Shown here piece by piece: positions 5,257 through 13,362 of a stretch of 49,797 bases of DNA. The stretch's first letter is position 1. Each line of letters opens with the position of its first letter. Source of the DNA: a virus; IMG/VR virus record IMGVR_UViG_3300038548_000288, positions 1-49,797 of that record. The stretch is one strand, 5' to 3'. The position numbers and the translations under genes were made by a program. The notes under the pieces were generated by a model. That model did not search any database. It was not told the DNA's origin and was given only the letters and a program-made list of their open reading frames with translations.

Positions 5257-7146
5257 ATGAACGTACCCTATGCAGCTTGGCCGAAGTACGGACCTTCCGT
5301 GCTGGGTCAAGCCGAGTACGATCGCCAGATCAGCGCATGGCAAGCGTACCAGGACAGTAACCAGCATCGGCGCCCAGCGGGCGAGGAAATGGAGTCCGGC
5401 GAAGCCGAGAGTATGGACAGCTTCACCTACACCAACAAGTACGTGAAGGCCGAGCAGTCTCGAAAGAGAATCTTTCGGGAGCAGAACATCAAAGCCACGT
5501 CGCCAGAGGACGCCATGAAGCAGGGGCGTGACGCGATGAAGGCCGAGCTTGGGCCGATGTACGACGACGACAACGTGAACCAGTACCGCCCCGTTCCGGG
5601 GTCCGAGAAGATCGCCAAGCCGCGTGGTAAGGCGTTCGAGGAAGGCGAGGACGAGCGCCGTAACGACGAGGGCACCAACGGCCACGAGAACGGCCAGGGT
5701 GACGGCCAGGGTGACGGTGACGGCGAAGGTGACGGTGACGGCGAGGGAGAGAATGACGGCGAAGCCGAGAACGACGATCAGCAGGACGATCAGCAGGACG
5801 GTGACGGCGAAGGCGCCGAAGGCGACGGTGACGGTGAGAGTCAGGACGAAGACGATACGCCGAAGATGCCTACGTGCCCCAAGTGCCAGCAGCCCAAGGG
5901 CTCGACCGAAGGTTGCTGCGCCCCGCCCGAGTCTGGCGACCTTCCGAAGCCGGAAGACGGACCCGAAACGGTGCCGAATTTGCAGCTACTTCGGACGGAC
6001 GGTGAAGCTCCCTACCAGGGAGAAGAGGCTGACCTGAAAATCCAGGTTGCCGCCCACCGCGAGATCGTGACCGTGCTGTCGAAGTCGCTGGCGGACGTGG
6101 ACGATTGGACTCGTGGCGTTGTGGACTACCACATTCACCAGCTTTCAACGGAGTTGTACGGCCAAATGACGGCCAGCCACCTGAGCCTCAAGGCTCTGAT
6201 CGCGAAGGGTGGCGGTGAAGGTGGCGTGAGCCGTAAGGCTCTGCAGGGTTTGGAACAGAAAATGAAGTCCATGATCGCCGCCCATGAGGCGAAGATCAAC
6301 GTGGCCGATATCGCAGAGCAGGTGGGCGAGATGCTGGCCGCTCCGAAGCGCATCGAGATCGTCTACGACGATAAGGTCATCGAGATCAAGGGGACGCCGC
6401 ACAAGGCTTTCGACGAGTGCCTTACAGGGCTCAAGCGTGGGCTGAACCTGTTCCTCGTGGGTCCCGCTGGAAGCGGAAAAGGCTTCCTGGCCCAGCACTT
6501 GGCCGAAGCGTTCGACCTTCGGTTCGGATTCCAGTCGTGCTCCGAGGGCATGAGCGAGGGCATGGTGCTTGGGAGAGGCGTGCCGCTGGCCGAAGAGTTC
6601 CTGTATCTGCAGAGCAGCTTTGTGGACTTCTACGAGAACGGTGGAGTGTTCCTGCTGGACGAGATTGACGCTGCAAATCCCAACGTGCTGCTGATAATCA
6701 ACGAGTGCTTGAGCAGCCCGCACCTAGCGATTCCGAACCGCGTGAAGAACCCGTATGCGGTTCGCCACAAGGATTTCCATGTGATCGTCGCCGCCAATAC
6801 GTGGGGCACAGGTCCGAACATGGAGTACGTGGGACGCAACAGGTTGGACGCAGCTTTCCTCAACAGGTTCATCGGATCTACGATCGAACTTGGCTACGAT
6901 GCGAGGATCGAAGGCGAGATCGCGAAGGCGTACCTGGGTAAAGAGGCCGCGATGCCGGTGCTCAAGAGATTCTGGGGCGTTCGTAAGAAGCTCGACGAAA
7001 TGAACATCCGTAGGATCTGGAGCACCAGAGGGCTGGAGAAAATGTGCATAGCCCTGGCCGATGGGGATGACATGGCGAAGGTGCTCGACGCCCACACGAG
7101 AGGCTGGACCGTGGACGAGAAGAACAAGGCGGGGGTGGCAGCATGA
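5257..7146 (+). CDS. MoxR-like AAA+ ATPase with acidic linker
   Basis: A 629-residue protein. The ATPase core is of the MoxR/AAA_5 type: Walker A GPAGSGKG at residues 402-409, Walker B FLLDEID with D468-E469, then a sensor-like AANTWG and the DAAFLNRF arginine-finger region. Residues about 144-201 are a low-complexity acidic linker of Gly/Asp/Glu, followed by a cysteine cluster (CPKCQ..GCC) that may bind zinc. MoxR ATPases usually remodel or load cofactors together with a VWA protein. The next gene, overlapping by ATGA, looks like such a partner. It is the first gene after promoter P2. The substrate is unknown. Confidence 0.88.
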   Translation: MNVPYAAWPKYGPSVLGQAEYDRQISAWQAYQDSNQHRRPAGEEMESGEAESMDSFTYTNKYVKAEQSRKRIFREQNIKATSPEDAMKQGRDAMKAELGPMYDDDNVNQYRPVPGSEKIAKPRGKAFEEGEDERRNDEGTNGHENGQGDGQGDGDGEGDGDGEGENDGEAENDDQQDDQQDGDGEGAEGDGDGESQDEDDTPKMPTCPKCQQPKGSTEGCCAPPESGDLPKPEDGPETVPNLQLLRTDGEAPYQGEEADLKIQVAAHREIVTVLSKSLADVDDWTRGVVDYHIHQLSTELYGQMTASHLSLKALIAKGGGEGGVSRKALQGLEQKMKSMIAAHEAKINVADIAEQVGEMLAAPKRIEIVYDDKVIEIKGTPHKAFDECLTGLKRGLNLFLVGPAGSGKGFLAQHLAEAFDLRFGFQSCSEGMSEGMVLGRGVPLAEEFLYLQSSFVDFYENGGVFLLDEIDAANPNVLLIINECLSSPHLAIPNRVKNPYAVRHKDFHVIVAANTWGTGPNMEYVGRNRLDAAFLNRFIGSTIELGYDARIEGEIAKAYLGKEAAMPVLKRFWGVRKKLDEMNIRRIWSTRGLEKMCIALADGDDMAKVLDAHTRGWTVDEKNKAGVAA

Positions 7147-8066
7147 ACATCGTGACACACAGGACAGAGATGGCCCACGGTGCGGAGAAACGCACCTGGG
7201 TCGTGGGCATGGACGTTCACGAGATCCCCGATCTCATGGACATAGAGACGCCCGATTTCAACGAGGCGGCGAGAGCCCAGCTTGACGGACATTGGGCTGG
7301 CACCGGGGACAATATGCCGCCGAAGTCGTTCTACCTGGGCAAAATCAAGAGCCTGGAGGCGCTCGAAAAGATACACCTCAAGGGCTGGGCGAAGGGTGCC
7401 GAGAAGGCAATGGCGCTGGCCGATGGGCTACTGGACAACGTGGCCCAGCCGAAGGGTATCCGGCGCAAGATCAAGTGGGGCGACGACGGCGACGAGTTCG
7501 ACAAAGAGCGCCTGTTGGACGGGCACCTAGAGACTGCGTGGCGGACGAGCACGAGGCAGTACGCCGTGGCTACTCCGATCATCAACATAGCCGTAGGCTG
7601 GGGTGGAAATTGCGACCTCAATCACGACCAGCTTTTCTGGTCCGGTGCTTCGGCGCTGGCCCTTTGCAGGGTGTTGGAGAACGCTGGCTACCAGACCAGC
7701 CTCACGGCCATCTGCGCGAACGACATACACAGCGAGGATATGCACATTGCCCTGTGCTGCAGAGTGAAACAGGCTGGGGAATATCTGAGGCCGGATGCGG
7801 TCGCGAGTATTATCTGCCTGGGCGCCACGTTCCGGACGTACCTGTTCGCTGCCTACGTGGCGAGCCCGTTCCGGATACCGGCTGGGCTGGGGCATAACTG
7901 CAGGGTGGACAGAGTGATTCCAGCGGCGATCGAATCGGGAGTGCTGGAGGCCCCGCAGGTGATCCTGCCTGACGCATACACTGAGGTGGACGCGAGGAAC
8001 TCAGTGGAAAATGCGCTGACCGAACTTGCGGCTGCAAATCTCGCGGCGCTACCGGAGATCAGGTGA
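7143..8066 (+). CDS. VWA-like partner of the MoxR ATPase (DUF7192-like)
   Basis: A 307-residue protein. The segment GWAKGAEKA ... KIKWGDDGDEFDKERLLDG near residues 75-130, and later IINIAVGWGGNCDLNHDQLFWSGASALALCRVLENAGY at about 140-180, follow the plan of a phage family I associate with DUF7192, which looks like a degenerate von Willebrand A fold. The strand that normally carries the DxSxS metal site reads GGNCDLNHD, so a classic MIDAS is not obvious. MoxR ATPases act with VWA proteins, so this is the likely partner, with translation coupled by ATGA. Function is inferred from context. Confidence 0.62.
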   Translation: MNIVTHRTEMAHGAEKRTWVVGMDVHEIPDLMDIETPDFNEAARAQLDGHWAGTGDNMPPKSFYLGKIKSLEALEKIHLKGWAKGAEKAMALADGLLDNVAQPKGIRRKIKWGDDGDEFDKERLLDGHLETAWRTSTRQYAVATPIINIAVGWGGNCDLNHDQLFWSGASALALCRVLENAGYQTSLTAICANDIHSEDMHIALCCRVKQAGEYLRPDAVASIICLGATFRTYLFAAYVASPFRIPAGLGHNCRVDRVIPAAIESGVLEAPQVILPDAYTEVDARNSVENALTELAAANLAALPEIR

Positions 8067-8755
8067 TGGACGGGGGAGAGGCCGTGAAAAAGATCGAGAA
8101 TCTCAGGGATCTTTTCGGCATGGATGAAACGCTGGACCGGGAGCTTGTCCCGTACCTGCAGGACATGGGCGAGCCGTTCGGCCAGTGCCTCAAGCACCCG
8201 CTGGTGTTCAGCGTGCCCTACATGGGCGAGAACGGGATGCTGAACCAGCGCCTAGACATGAAGCGGAGGGCGTGCGAGAAGGCGTGGGATAACAACGAGT
8301 GGGCCACGTATATGTGGCTACACGAGAGGCCCTACAGGCTGCAAGCTCTTCTCGAAATGGAGCCCTACGTGGACGACGATGCCGAGTATTGGGATCTGCT
8401 CGCGAGTGCGTGGGTGGACACCGAAAATGCGTGGCAGAATCTCGATGAATGGTACGAGCTATGGCAGTCGGATCGGGGTGACCGCCCCGAAGTCAAGCTG
8501 CCAGAGGGGTGCGGTGACGTGCTCACGATTTACCGTGGCGTGGAGAGCCCTGAGCGTGACGGGATTAGCTGGACTCTCTCTTACGAGAAGGCGAAGTGGT
8601 TCGCTCTGAGGCTCACGTATGGGGACGCGAAGGCATACGTGCTGACGGCCACGGTAGAGGCTAGGCGCGTGTGGTTTTATTCGGATGACAGGGGTGAGCA
8701 GGAGGTACTTGCTCACGTCCCTGCGTTTACGTCGGAGGAAGTGTCGAATGATTGA
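8066..8755 (+). CDS. Candidate mono-ADP-ribosyltransferase (R-S-E type)
   Basis: A 229-residue protein. The C-terminal 85 residues show the three signatures of an arginine-type ADP-ribosyltransferase fold: IYRG with R157, SWTLS (S168-W-T170) followed by KAKWFA, and RGEQEVL with E211-Q-E213 as the ExE pair. The N-terminal 150 residues are helical (repeated Trp/Tyr/Glu) and may bind the target. Phages such as T4 use ADP-ribosyltransferases to modify host RNA polymerase and ribosomes. Substrate and activity here are untested. The ATG at 8066 overlaps the previous stop; a GTG at 8084 with a better ribosome binding site (GGGGGAG) is an alternative. Confidence 0.62.
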   Translation: MDGGEAVKKIENLRDLFGMDETLDRELVPYLQDMGEPFGQCLKHPLVFSVPYMGENGMLNQRLDMKRRACEKAWDNNEWATYMWLHERPYRLQALLEMEPYVDDDAEYWDLLASAWVDTENAWQNLDEWYELWQSDRGDRPEVKLPEGCGDVLTIYRGVESPERDGISWTLSYEKAKWFALRLTYGDAKAYVLTATVEARRVWFYSDDRGEQEVLAHVPAFTSEEVSND

Positions 8756-9251
8756 GTGGACAGAGTTTGAAGAGATCGAACTGTTCGGTATAACCGAACC
8801 GGGCGAGAGGGTGTGGCTCAACAGCCGCTATCAAGTGAGGCAGAACGAGTTCCCCAATGGGATCACGTACCTGTCGATCAAGCGCGTGAAGAAAGAGCAC
8901 ATCCATGACTGGCGCGAGATCCTTCGGATCAAGAACGAGTTGTGTGGTCCGGATCGTGAGGCACTGGAGTTGTATCCTGGGATGTTCCGCGTGGTGGACA
9001 CGTCGAACCAGTACCACCTGTTCGTCATGCCTCTGGGCGTGGGGATCAACCTGGGATTCCTGGACCCGCACGTCGATGACGAGAGCCCCGACAAGTACGA
9101 GTTCGACAAGGCGAGGCAGCGCCCGCTCCCGTCTTGGATGACCCGCGTACCGCAGGACCCCCACACGAGGGCCATGTTCGCTTCTGGTGGGGATGGTGAG
9201 GGTGGGATAGTGCTGACTTTCCCGATGATACTGGAGGGTGTCGATGATTAA
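8748..9251 (+). CDS. DUF7694-like conserved phage protein
   Basis: A 167-residue protein. The core reads HLSI-like strand (YLSIKRV), then HDWREILRIKNELCGPDREALELYPG, then RVVDTSNQYHLFVMPLG. This matches the widely distributed phage family I know as DUF7694 (WRxLQxIKNExxGPExEAxELYPxxSRLVDxxNxYHL). No function is established to my knowledge. The ATG at 8748 overlaps the previous gene by 8 nt; the longer frame from 8685 is rejected. The C-terminal region is rich in Asp and Gly. Confidence 0.78.
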   Translation: MIEWTEFEEIELFGITEPGERVWLNSRYQVRQNEFPNGITYLSIKRVKKEHIHDWREILRIKNELCGPDREALELYPGMFRVVDTSNQYHLFVMPLGVGINLGFLDPHVDDESPDKYEFDKARQRPLPSWMTRVPQDPHTRAMFASGGDGEGGIVLTFPMILEGVDD

Positions 9252-9591
9252 CGAGGCAAAGGTACGACCACATAAAGACATGACTCCCAACGACTTAGTG
9301 CGTTGGCGAGCCCAGCAACCAGGGGACTACGCCTACAAGAACAACCAGCGTAAGCAGGGGTGGAGTCAGGTTCGGGCTGCAGACTGGTACGGTGTCAACG
9401 AGAGGCAATGGCGTAGGTACGAGACAGGAGCGAGCGCCATTCCCTTGCCGCTGGTGAAGCGGCTGATCGCATACGGGACGAGCTTCGACGATACGGTGGC
9501 TCGCCTCTGGGAAACGACCGACGAGAAGATCGAAGAGCAGGGAGGCAGCGTGTTCCCCGAGCTTGCCCACGAGGGCATAGGAGGTACGTGA
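9244..9591 (+). CDS. XRE-type helix-turn-helix protein
   Basis: A 115-residue protein. Residues 10-75 read as a Cro/CI-type HTH: MTPNDLVRWRAQQ, then WSQVRAADWYGVNERQWRRYETGASAIPLPLVKRL, where AADWYGVNERQWRRYE is the recognition unit. The C-terminal 35 residues are acidic. It overlaps the preceding gene by 8 nt. It is the only clear Cro-like protein in the genome, lies just before promoter P3, and could recognise the palindromic spacer of the P1-P4 promoters; that link is a guess. A GGCTGCAGA motif lies in the HTH at 9375-9383. Confidence 0.78.
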   Translation: MINEAKVRPHKDMTPNDLVRWRAQQPGDYAYKNNQRKQGWSQVRAADWYGVNERQWRRYETGASAIPLPLVKRLIAYGTSFDDTVARLWETTDEKIEEQGGSVFPELAHEGIGGT

Positions 9592-9719
9592 TGTGGGAGT
9601 GGATCTTTCTGGGCGTGGCGGTGCTGGGCGTGGCTGGAATCCTGGCCGTTGGGGTGCTTGGGATCGACGCCCAAGACGTGGCCCGATGGTGGCGGGGGAG
9701 AGGCACACCCCGGCTGTAG
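9591..9719 (+). CDS. 42-aa single-pass membrane protein
   Basis: The ATG at 9591 overlaps the stop of the HTH gene (TGATG), with GGAGG 6 nt upstream. Residues 2-24 form one hydrophobic helix (WEWIFLGVAVLGVAGILAVGVL), followed by a positively charged tail (RWWRGRGTPRL), so the N-terminus is probably outside. No family is recognised. It is the last gene of the P2 unit; promoter P3 follows after 35 nt. Confidence 0.55.
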   Translation: MWEWIFLGVAVLGVAGILAVGVLGIDAQDVARWWRGRGTPRL

Positions 9720-9754
9720 TTCCATGAACTAATCCGGACAGCTTTACGAGCTAC

Positions 9755-9783
9755 TTGACAGGCAAAGTTTCCGGACATAATTT
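9755..9783 (+). promoter_or_regulatory. Promoter P3, sigma70-like, shared phage consensus
   Basis: TTGACA (9755-9760), a 17-nt spacer and TAATTT (9778-9783). The spacer carries GGCAA-AG-TTTCC, a near-palindrome one base away from that in P1. It drives the replication and recombination operon that starts at 9816. Confidence 0.8.
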
Positions 9784-9815
9784 GAAAATGGATCTGGACA
9801 TAGGAGAGTAAAATT

Positions 9816-10298
9816 GTGAGCGACTTCAATCCTGTTTGGGATAAGGACAAGGAACCCTACGAGGATTTTCTGGAACGGATACCCGGCCACCTGCAAGAGA
9901 TGTTGGCGGACGGGAAGGCGTACTTGGCCGTGCCCCTCGACGGGTTCCACATCATGCAGAAGTACATGGACAGCGTGGCCGACGACAACGAGTTCGCTGA
10001 CTTCAAGGCATACGTCGAGGGCATTGAGACTGAGGACGAGGCGAAGCAAGCTGTCTCCGATATCGCCGCGCTGGAATCCGTGGCTACGGGTATCGCCAAC
10101 GCCCTGCTGGAGCGGAGGCACGAGCTACACATAGAGAACTGCGATACCTGCAAGGATCTCCAGTCCAAGGGGGGCACCGACAAGATCAAGAAGGCCCTGG
10201 ATAGGGCCAAGGCTGCGTTCATGGAGGCGATGCAGGACGACGAGGACGAAGACTGGCAGGACAACAGCGTGGACCCAGAGGCGTGGAGGAAAGCATGA
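9816..10298 (+). CDS. First gene of the replication operon, unknown
   Basis: A 160-residue acidic helical protein with GTG start behind TAGGAGAGTAAAATT. The C-terminal part carries a CDTC pair (ENCDTCKDL) and ends in a strongly acidic helix (AFMEAMQDDEDEDW). No family is recognised. It is the first gene after promoter P3 and is coupled (ATGATG) to the next. Its location in front of recombination genes suggests an accessory role in DNA metabolism, but nothing in the sequence proves it. Confidence 0.68.
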   Translation: MSDFNPVWDKDKEPYEDFLERIPGHLQEMLADGKAYLAVPLDGFHIMQKYMDSVADDNEFADFKAYVEGIETEDEAKQAVSDIAALESVATGIANALLERRHELHIENCDTCKDLQSKGGTDKIKKALDRAKAAFMEAMQDDEDEDWQDNSVDPEAWRKA

Positions 10299-10561
10299 TG
10301 ATCCAAGTGCAGTACACCGTGAAGGGCGCGGGGGAGTTCCCGATCGACATGATGCGCTACGACAATTCGCATCCCTTCTCCGAAGAGGACTCGCACAAAA
10401 TCGAACGGACGTTCGACCCAGCGGAGGGAGTTATGCTCGATCCGATCCGGCTTTGCCGGTGGGTTGAGGACCAACAGGCTGCAAACTACTGGAGTGCTCA
10501 CCGTCAACGGTGGCAATCCTTCGGATGGGAAGTGGTCTGGCATCACGAGGACGTAGCATGA
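10295..10561 (+). CDS. Small protein of replication operon, unknown
   Basis: An 88-residue protein: an N-terminal beta strand (MIQVQYTVKGAGEFPIDMMRYD), then a helix rich in Trp and His (RLCRWVEDQQAANYWSAHRQRWQSFGWEVVWHHE). No family is recognised. Consecutive ATG codons at 10295 and 10298 overlap the previous stop; GGAGGAAAGC is the ribosome binding site. Its stop overlaps the next start. A GGCTGCAAA motif is at 10477-10485. Confidence 0.65.
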   Translation: MMIQVQYTVKGAGEFPIDMMRYDNSHPFSEEDSHKIERTFDPAEGVMLDPIRLCRWVEDQQAANYWSAHRQRWQSFGWEVVWHHEDVA

Positions 10562-10734
10562 CCGAGCGAGGGAAGTGCGCCGAGTGCGGCAACGGGATGG
10601 ACGTGACCGACGTGATGAAGGCGCTGCGATCCAGGGTTGAGGCTGTAGAAGGGCCGAAGGCCGACGTGGCTTTCATCTGCGTCAAGTGCGAGCGGGTGCT
10701 GATGGGGATCAGCAACGACTCGCCGTTCAACTGA
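10558..10734 (+). CDS. 58-aa zinc-ribbon protein
   Basis: A 58-residue protein with CAECG near the start and CVKCE 36 residues later: a split zinc ribbon around a helix (MDVTDVMKALRSRVEAVEG). No family name can be given. It is translationally coupled on both sides (ATGA and TGATG). It is one of several tiny zinc-binding proteins in this genome; this one sits in the recombination operon and might contact DNA or RNA polymerase. Confidence 0.66.
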   Translation: MTERGKCAECGNGMDVTDVMKALRSRVEAVEGPKADVAFICVKCERVLMGISNDSPFN

Positions 10735-11087
10735 TGGAACCTGACCCCGTGAAGCTCCGGAAAATCAACGCCGAGATGGGGCGATGGGTCCTGCTGAAGC
10801 GACCGGGTGGCGTGGTCGTTCATCGGGCCACCATCGTGCCCGTGTACCCGAAGGGAAGGCAGGTCTACCCACATCTGGACTACGACCTGCATTGCGGGGG
10901 AAGCAGCGACAGGACGCGCGAGGTAGAGGGGAGCGTGCTCGACAACGCCCTCGTGACGTGCGAGGGGTGCCGCACGAAGCAATGGAACGGCGTCATCCAG
11001 AGTCAGGCCAGGGTGAAGGCGATCCGCGTCGAGATTTACCGACAGCAGGGCCATATGCTGGGCTTCACCACCGAGCCCAGGACGTGA
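10734..11087 (+). CDS. Unknown protein of replication operon
   Basis: A 117-residue basic protein. It has beta strands (RWVLLKRPGGVVVHRATIVPVYP), a histidine/aspartate segment (PHLDYDLHC) and one CEGC pair, with a single additional Cys that might complete a metal site. No family is recognised. The ATG at 10734 overlaps the previous stop; its own stop overlaps a GTG start downstream. Confidence 0.62.
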   Translation: MEPDPVKLRKINAEMGRWVLLKRPGGVVVHRATIVPVYPKGRQVYPHLDYDLHCGGSSDRTREVEGSVLDNALVTCEGCRTKQWNGVIQSQARVKAIRVEIYRQQGHMLGFTTEPRT

Positions 11088-11308
11088 TCCATCCGGACGA
11101 CTGGATGAGCGTGAACGAGGTCGCCAAGCGCACAGGCCACAGCCGCCAGTGGGTACACCAACGCATCCAGGCTGGCGCCTTCAATCACGAGCGGAACGGG
11201 CGCAGGATCGACGTGGACGGGCACTCCGTATCCGCATGGATGCTCAACGAACTGGACTACCTCCACCGGAGAGTCCAACACCTTTACGAGAACCTACCCT
11301 ACAAATGA
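11084..11308 (+). CDS. Small helix-turn-helix DNA-binding protein
   Basis: A 74-residue protein with GTG start (GTGA overlap). Residues 7-45 read WMSVNEVAKRTGHSRQWVHQRIQAGAFNHERNGRR, a winged-helix/MerR-excisionase type HTH with an IDVDGHSV strand as the wing. Proteins like this act as excisionases or as small repressors. No integrase is seen, so local regulation or a role in replication is more likely. Its stop overlaps the exonuclease start. Confidence 0.7.
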   Translation: MIHPDDWMSVNEVAKRTGHSRQWVHQRIQAGAFNHERNGRRIDVDGHSVSAWMLNELDYLHRRVQHLYENLPYK

Positions 11309-12345
11309 GATCAGAAGAACAGATCGAACGCGAAGCGTTCCTCAAGCGCAGACGGAAGGGCATCGGTGGGTCAGACGTAGGCCCCATCCTGGGCGTGGAT
11401 CGCTACCGGGATTCGCTCGACGTTTACATGGAGAAGACGCAGGACTTGGGGGATATCGACAACCCCGCGATGGAGCGGGGGCGCATGATGGAGGCCGTCG
11501 TGTCCCGCAAGTACATGGACGAGAGCGGGCGGAAGCTCAAGCCTGGGAAGTTCCGAAGGCACAAGAAATATCCCTGGCTGCAGGGCCATCCGGATCGGCT
11601 GATCGTGTCGCAGACGAAGCCCCCGTACAAGAACGTGACGGACGGGTACGGCGTGCTCGAACTCAAGACTGCGAACCAGTACGTGTTCAAGCAGATGCAA
11701 GCGGAGGGTCTGCCTCAGACGTACCTGCTGCAGTTGCAGCATTACATGGGGCTGTGCGGCCTGAATTGGGGAGCCTTCGGCGTGCTGTGCCCCGATCCGT
11801 GGGACTTCATCACGTTCGAGGTATCGTTCGAGCCCGAGCTATTCGAGCAGGTGGCCTACGTTCTGGAGAGATTCTGGAAGGACAACGTGGAGCGTGGGAT
11901 TCCCCCGCTGCCTGAGCCTGTAGACTGGACGGATGCGCCCAAGCTGGAGGACGAAGAGGTCGTCACGATCGACGACCCGGCCTGGGAAGGGGCTGTAGAT
12001 TTGTATCGAGAAGCGAAGCGGATGCTCAAGCTGGGGAAAGAGCACGAGGACTACGCCAAAGAGCAGTTGAAACTGCTGGCCGACTTCCAGCACGGCGTTT
12101 ACGAGGGAGCCGGGGCGCGCGTGTACTACCGGGAGCAGCAGGGGCGTAAGTCTTTCCTGCAGCGTGAGCTTGGGGCCATCCAACCCTTGGACCCGATCGC
12201 GATGGCTACCCTGCTGGAGCAAGCTGGCCTTGACCTGGACGTTATCGAGGTTCTCTTCGAGGAAGCTCGCCTGGACCTGACTAAGTTCCAGAAGCGGGGT
12301 GATCCCTTCAGCACGTTCAGGATGTACGATGCCAAAGAAGGGTGA
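11305..12345 (+). CDS. YqaJ-type viral exonuclease
   Basis: A 346-residue protein of the YqaJ/lambda-exonuclease superfamily. It shows RRKGIGGSDVGPILG (residues 16-30), E63 in a conserved helix, GHPDRLI with D97, and VLELKTA with E119 and K121, the PD-(D/E)xK catalytic set. Q143-LQHYM follows, as in the family. It degrades one strand of double-stranded DNA to leave an overhang for the RecT protein encoded two genes downstream. The longer frame from 11149 is rejected because the ATG at 11305 overlaps the previous stop exactly. Confidence 0.9.
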   Translation: MRSEEQIEREAFLKRRRKGIGGSDVGPILGVDRYRDSLDVYMEKTQDLGDIDNPAMERGRMMEAVVSRKYMDESGRKLKPGKFRRHKKYPWLQGHPDRLIVSQTKPPYKNVTDGYGVLELKTANQYVFKQMQAEGLPQTYLLQLQHYMGLCGLNWGAFGVLCPDPWDFITFEVSFEPELFEQVAYVLERFWKDNVERGIPPLPEPVDWTDAPKLEDEEVVTIDDPAWEGAVDLYREAKRMLKLGKEHEDYAKEQLKLLADFQHGVYEGAGARVYYREQQGRKSFLQRELGAIQPLDPIAMATLLEQAGLDLDVIEVLFEEARLDLTKFQKRGDPFSTFRMYDAKEG

Positions 12346-12565
12346 CCAGATCCCGATGTTTCCGGACGATGAACTGCGGCTCTGCGTTCGGTGCCGCACG
12401 AAGTATTACCCGATCAAAGAGCTATACAAGGGCGGGTGGTGCCCGACGTGTGGGGCTCACGACTACGAACTCGCGGTGCCCAGCGACTACCGTGCCCCCG
12501 AGATCGAAGAGCCCGAGATAGAACCTGAGCCATTACCTGGATCAACGGAGGACTACAAGACATGA
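12329..12565 (+). CDS. 78-aa zinc-ribbon protein between exonuclease and RecT
   Basis: A 78-residue protein with CVRCRTKY and CPTCGAH, 20 residues apart: a clear two-knuckle zinc ribbon. The C-terminal 30 residues are acidic and proline-rich (EIEEPEIEPEPLP). It overlaps the end of the exonuclease by 17 nt and the start of the RecT gene by 4 nt, so the three are made together. A role as accessory to the recombinase pair, or as a protein docking module, is plausible but unproven. Confidence 0.68.
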   Translation: MPKKGDQIPMFPDDELRLCVRCRTKYYPIKELYKGGWCPTCGAHDYELAVPSDYRAPEIEEPEIEPEPLPGSTEDYKT

Positions 12566-13362
12566 CCGACAAACCAAATCTACCGGCTCTCATTGAGCAG
12601 TCGGAAACCCGTATCGCTGACGTGCTGCCCGAAGGCTTGGACCCGAAGCGCGTGGTGCGGCTGGCGAAGTTCGCAGTCCACCGGAACCCGGCGCTGCTGA
12701 AGTGTGACCCGGTGAGCGTGATCGAAGCGATCGTCACAGCCAGCCAGCTAGGGCTGGAGATCAACAGCCCGATCGGTGGAGCCCATCTCGTACCCTACGG
12801 GAAGCGGTGCCAGATGATCCCTGATTACCGTGGCCTGATTAAGCTCGCCCTGCAAAATGACGACTGCATCAAGCTGGTGGCTCGTGAGGTCTACGACGGT
12901 GACCTGATCCACATCATCCAGGGGACTCAAGAGTCCATCGAGCACGTCCCGCTGCTGGGTGGAGAGGCACGCATGGACGGGGATATCACAGGCTTCTACG
13001 CCGTCGCCACACTGAAGGGCGGCGTGACCGTCCACGAGTACGCGCCCAAGGGTGACGTGGACAAGATCCGCGCTCGCTCAAGGGCGGGGAACAGTGGCCC
13101 TTGGGATACCGACTACGCAGCGATGGGCAAAAAAACTATCCTGAAGCGGGTCCTCAAGTGGCTCGATCTCTCTCCCCAGCTTGCCCTCGCCATCGAGATG
13201 GACAACAGGGGCGACACCGGCTTCGCCGGGAGCACCGTCGATGGGGACACAGAGGCCGACGTTGCCGCTGACATGGCCGAGAGGGCACGGGCCGACATGG
13301 AGCGCCTGAACGAGAACCTCGCAGACGAGAGGCGCACTGAGATCATAGGAGAAGAGGCGTGA
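12562..13362 (+). CDS. recT: RecT single-strand annealing protein
   Basis: A 266-residue RecT-family recombinase. Recognised by the family core: SVIEAIVTASQLGLEINSPIGGAHLVPYG followed by CQMIPDYRGLIKLALQ, then VYDGD and the later WDTDYAAMGKKTILKRVLKWL. Such proteins bind single-stranded DNA and anneal complementary strands. It pairs with the YqaJ exonuclease just upstream, giving recombination-dependent repair or replication, and helps form concatemers for packaging. The C-terminal 50 residues are acidic. The gene overlaps its neighbours on both sides. Confidence 0.92.
   Translation: MTDKPNLPALIEQSETRIADVLPEGLDPKRVVRLAKFAVHRNPALLKCDPVSVIEAIVTASQLGLEINSPIGGAHLVPYGKRCQMIPDYRGLIKLALQNDDCIKLVAREVYDGDLIHIIQGTQESIEHVPLLGGEARMDGDITGFYAVATLKGGVTVHEYAPKGDVDKIRARSRAGNSGPWDTDYAAMGKKTILKRVLKWLDLSPQLALAIEMDNRGDTGFAGSTVDGDTEADVAADMAERARADMERLNENLADERRTEIIGEEA

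Noticed and set aside
11084-11308. HTH protein as an excisionase of a temperate phage
   Set aside because: No integrase, attachment site or lysogeny module was found, so a lysogenic role is not supported.
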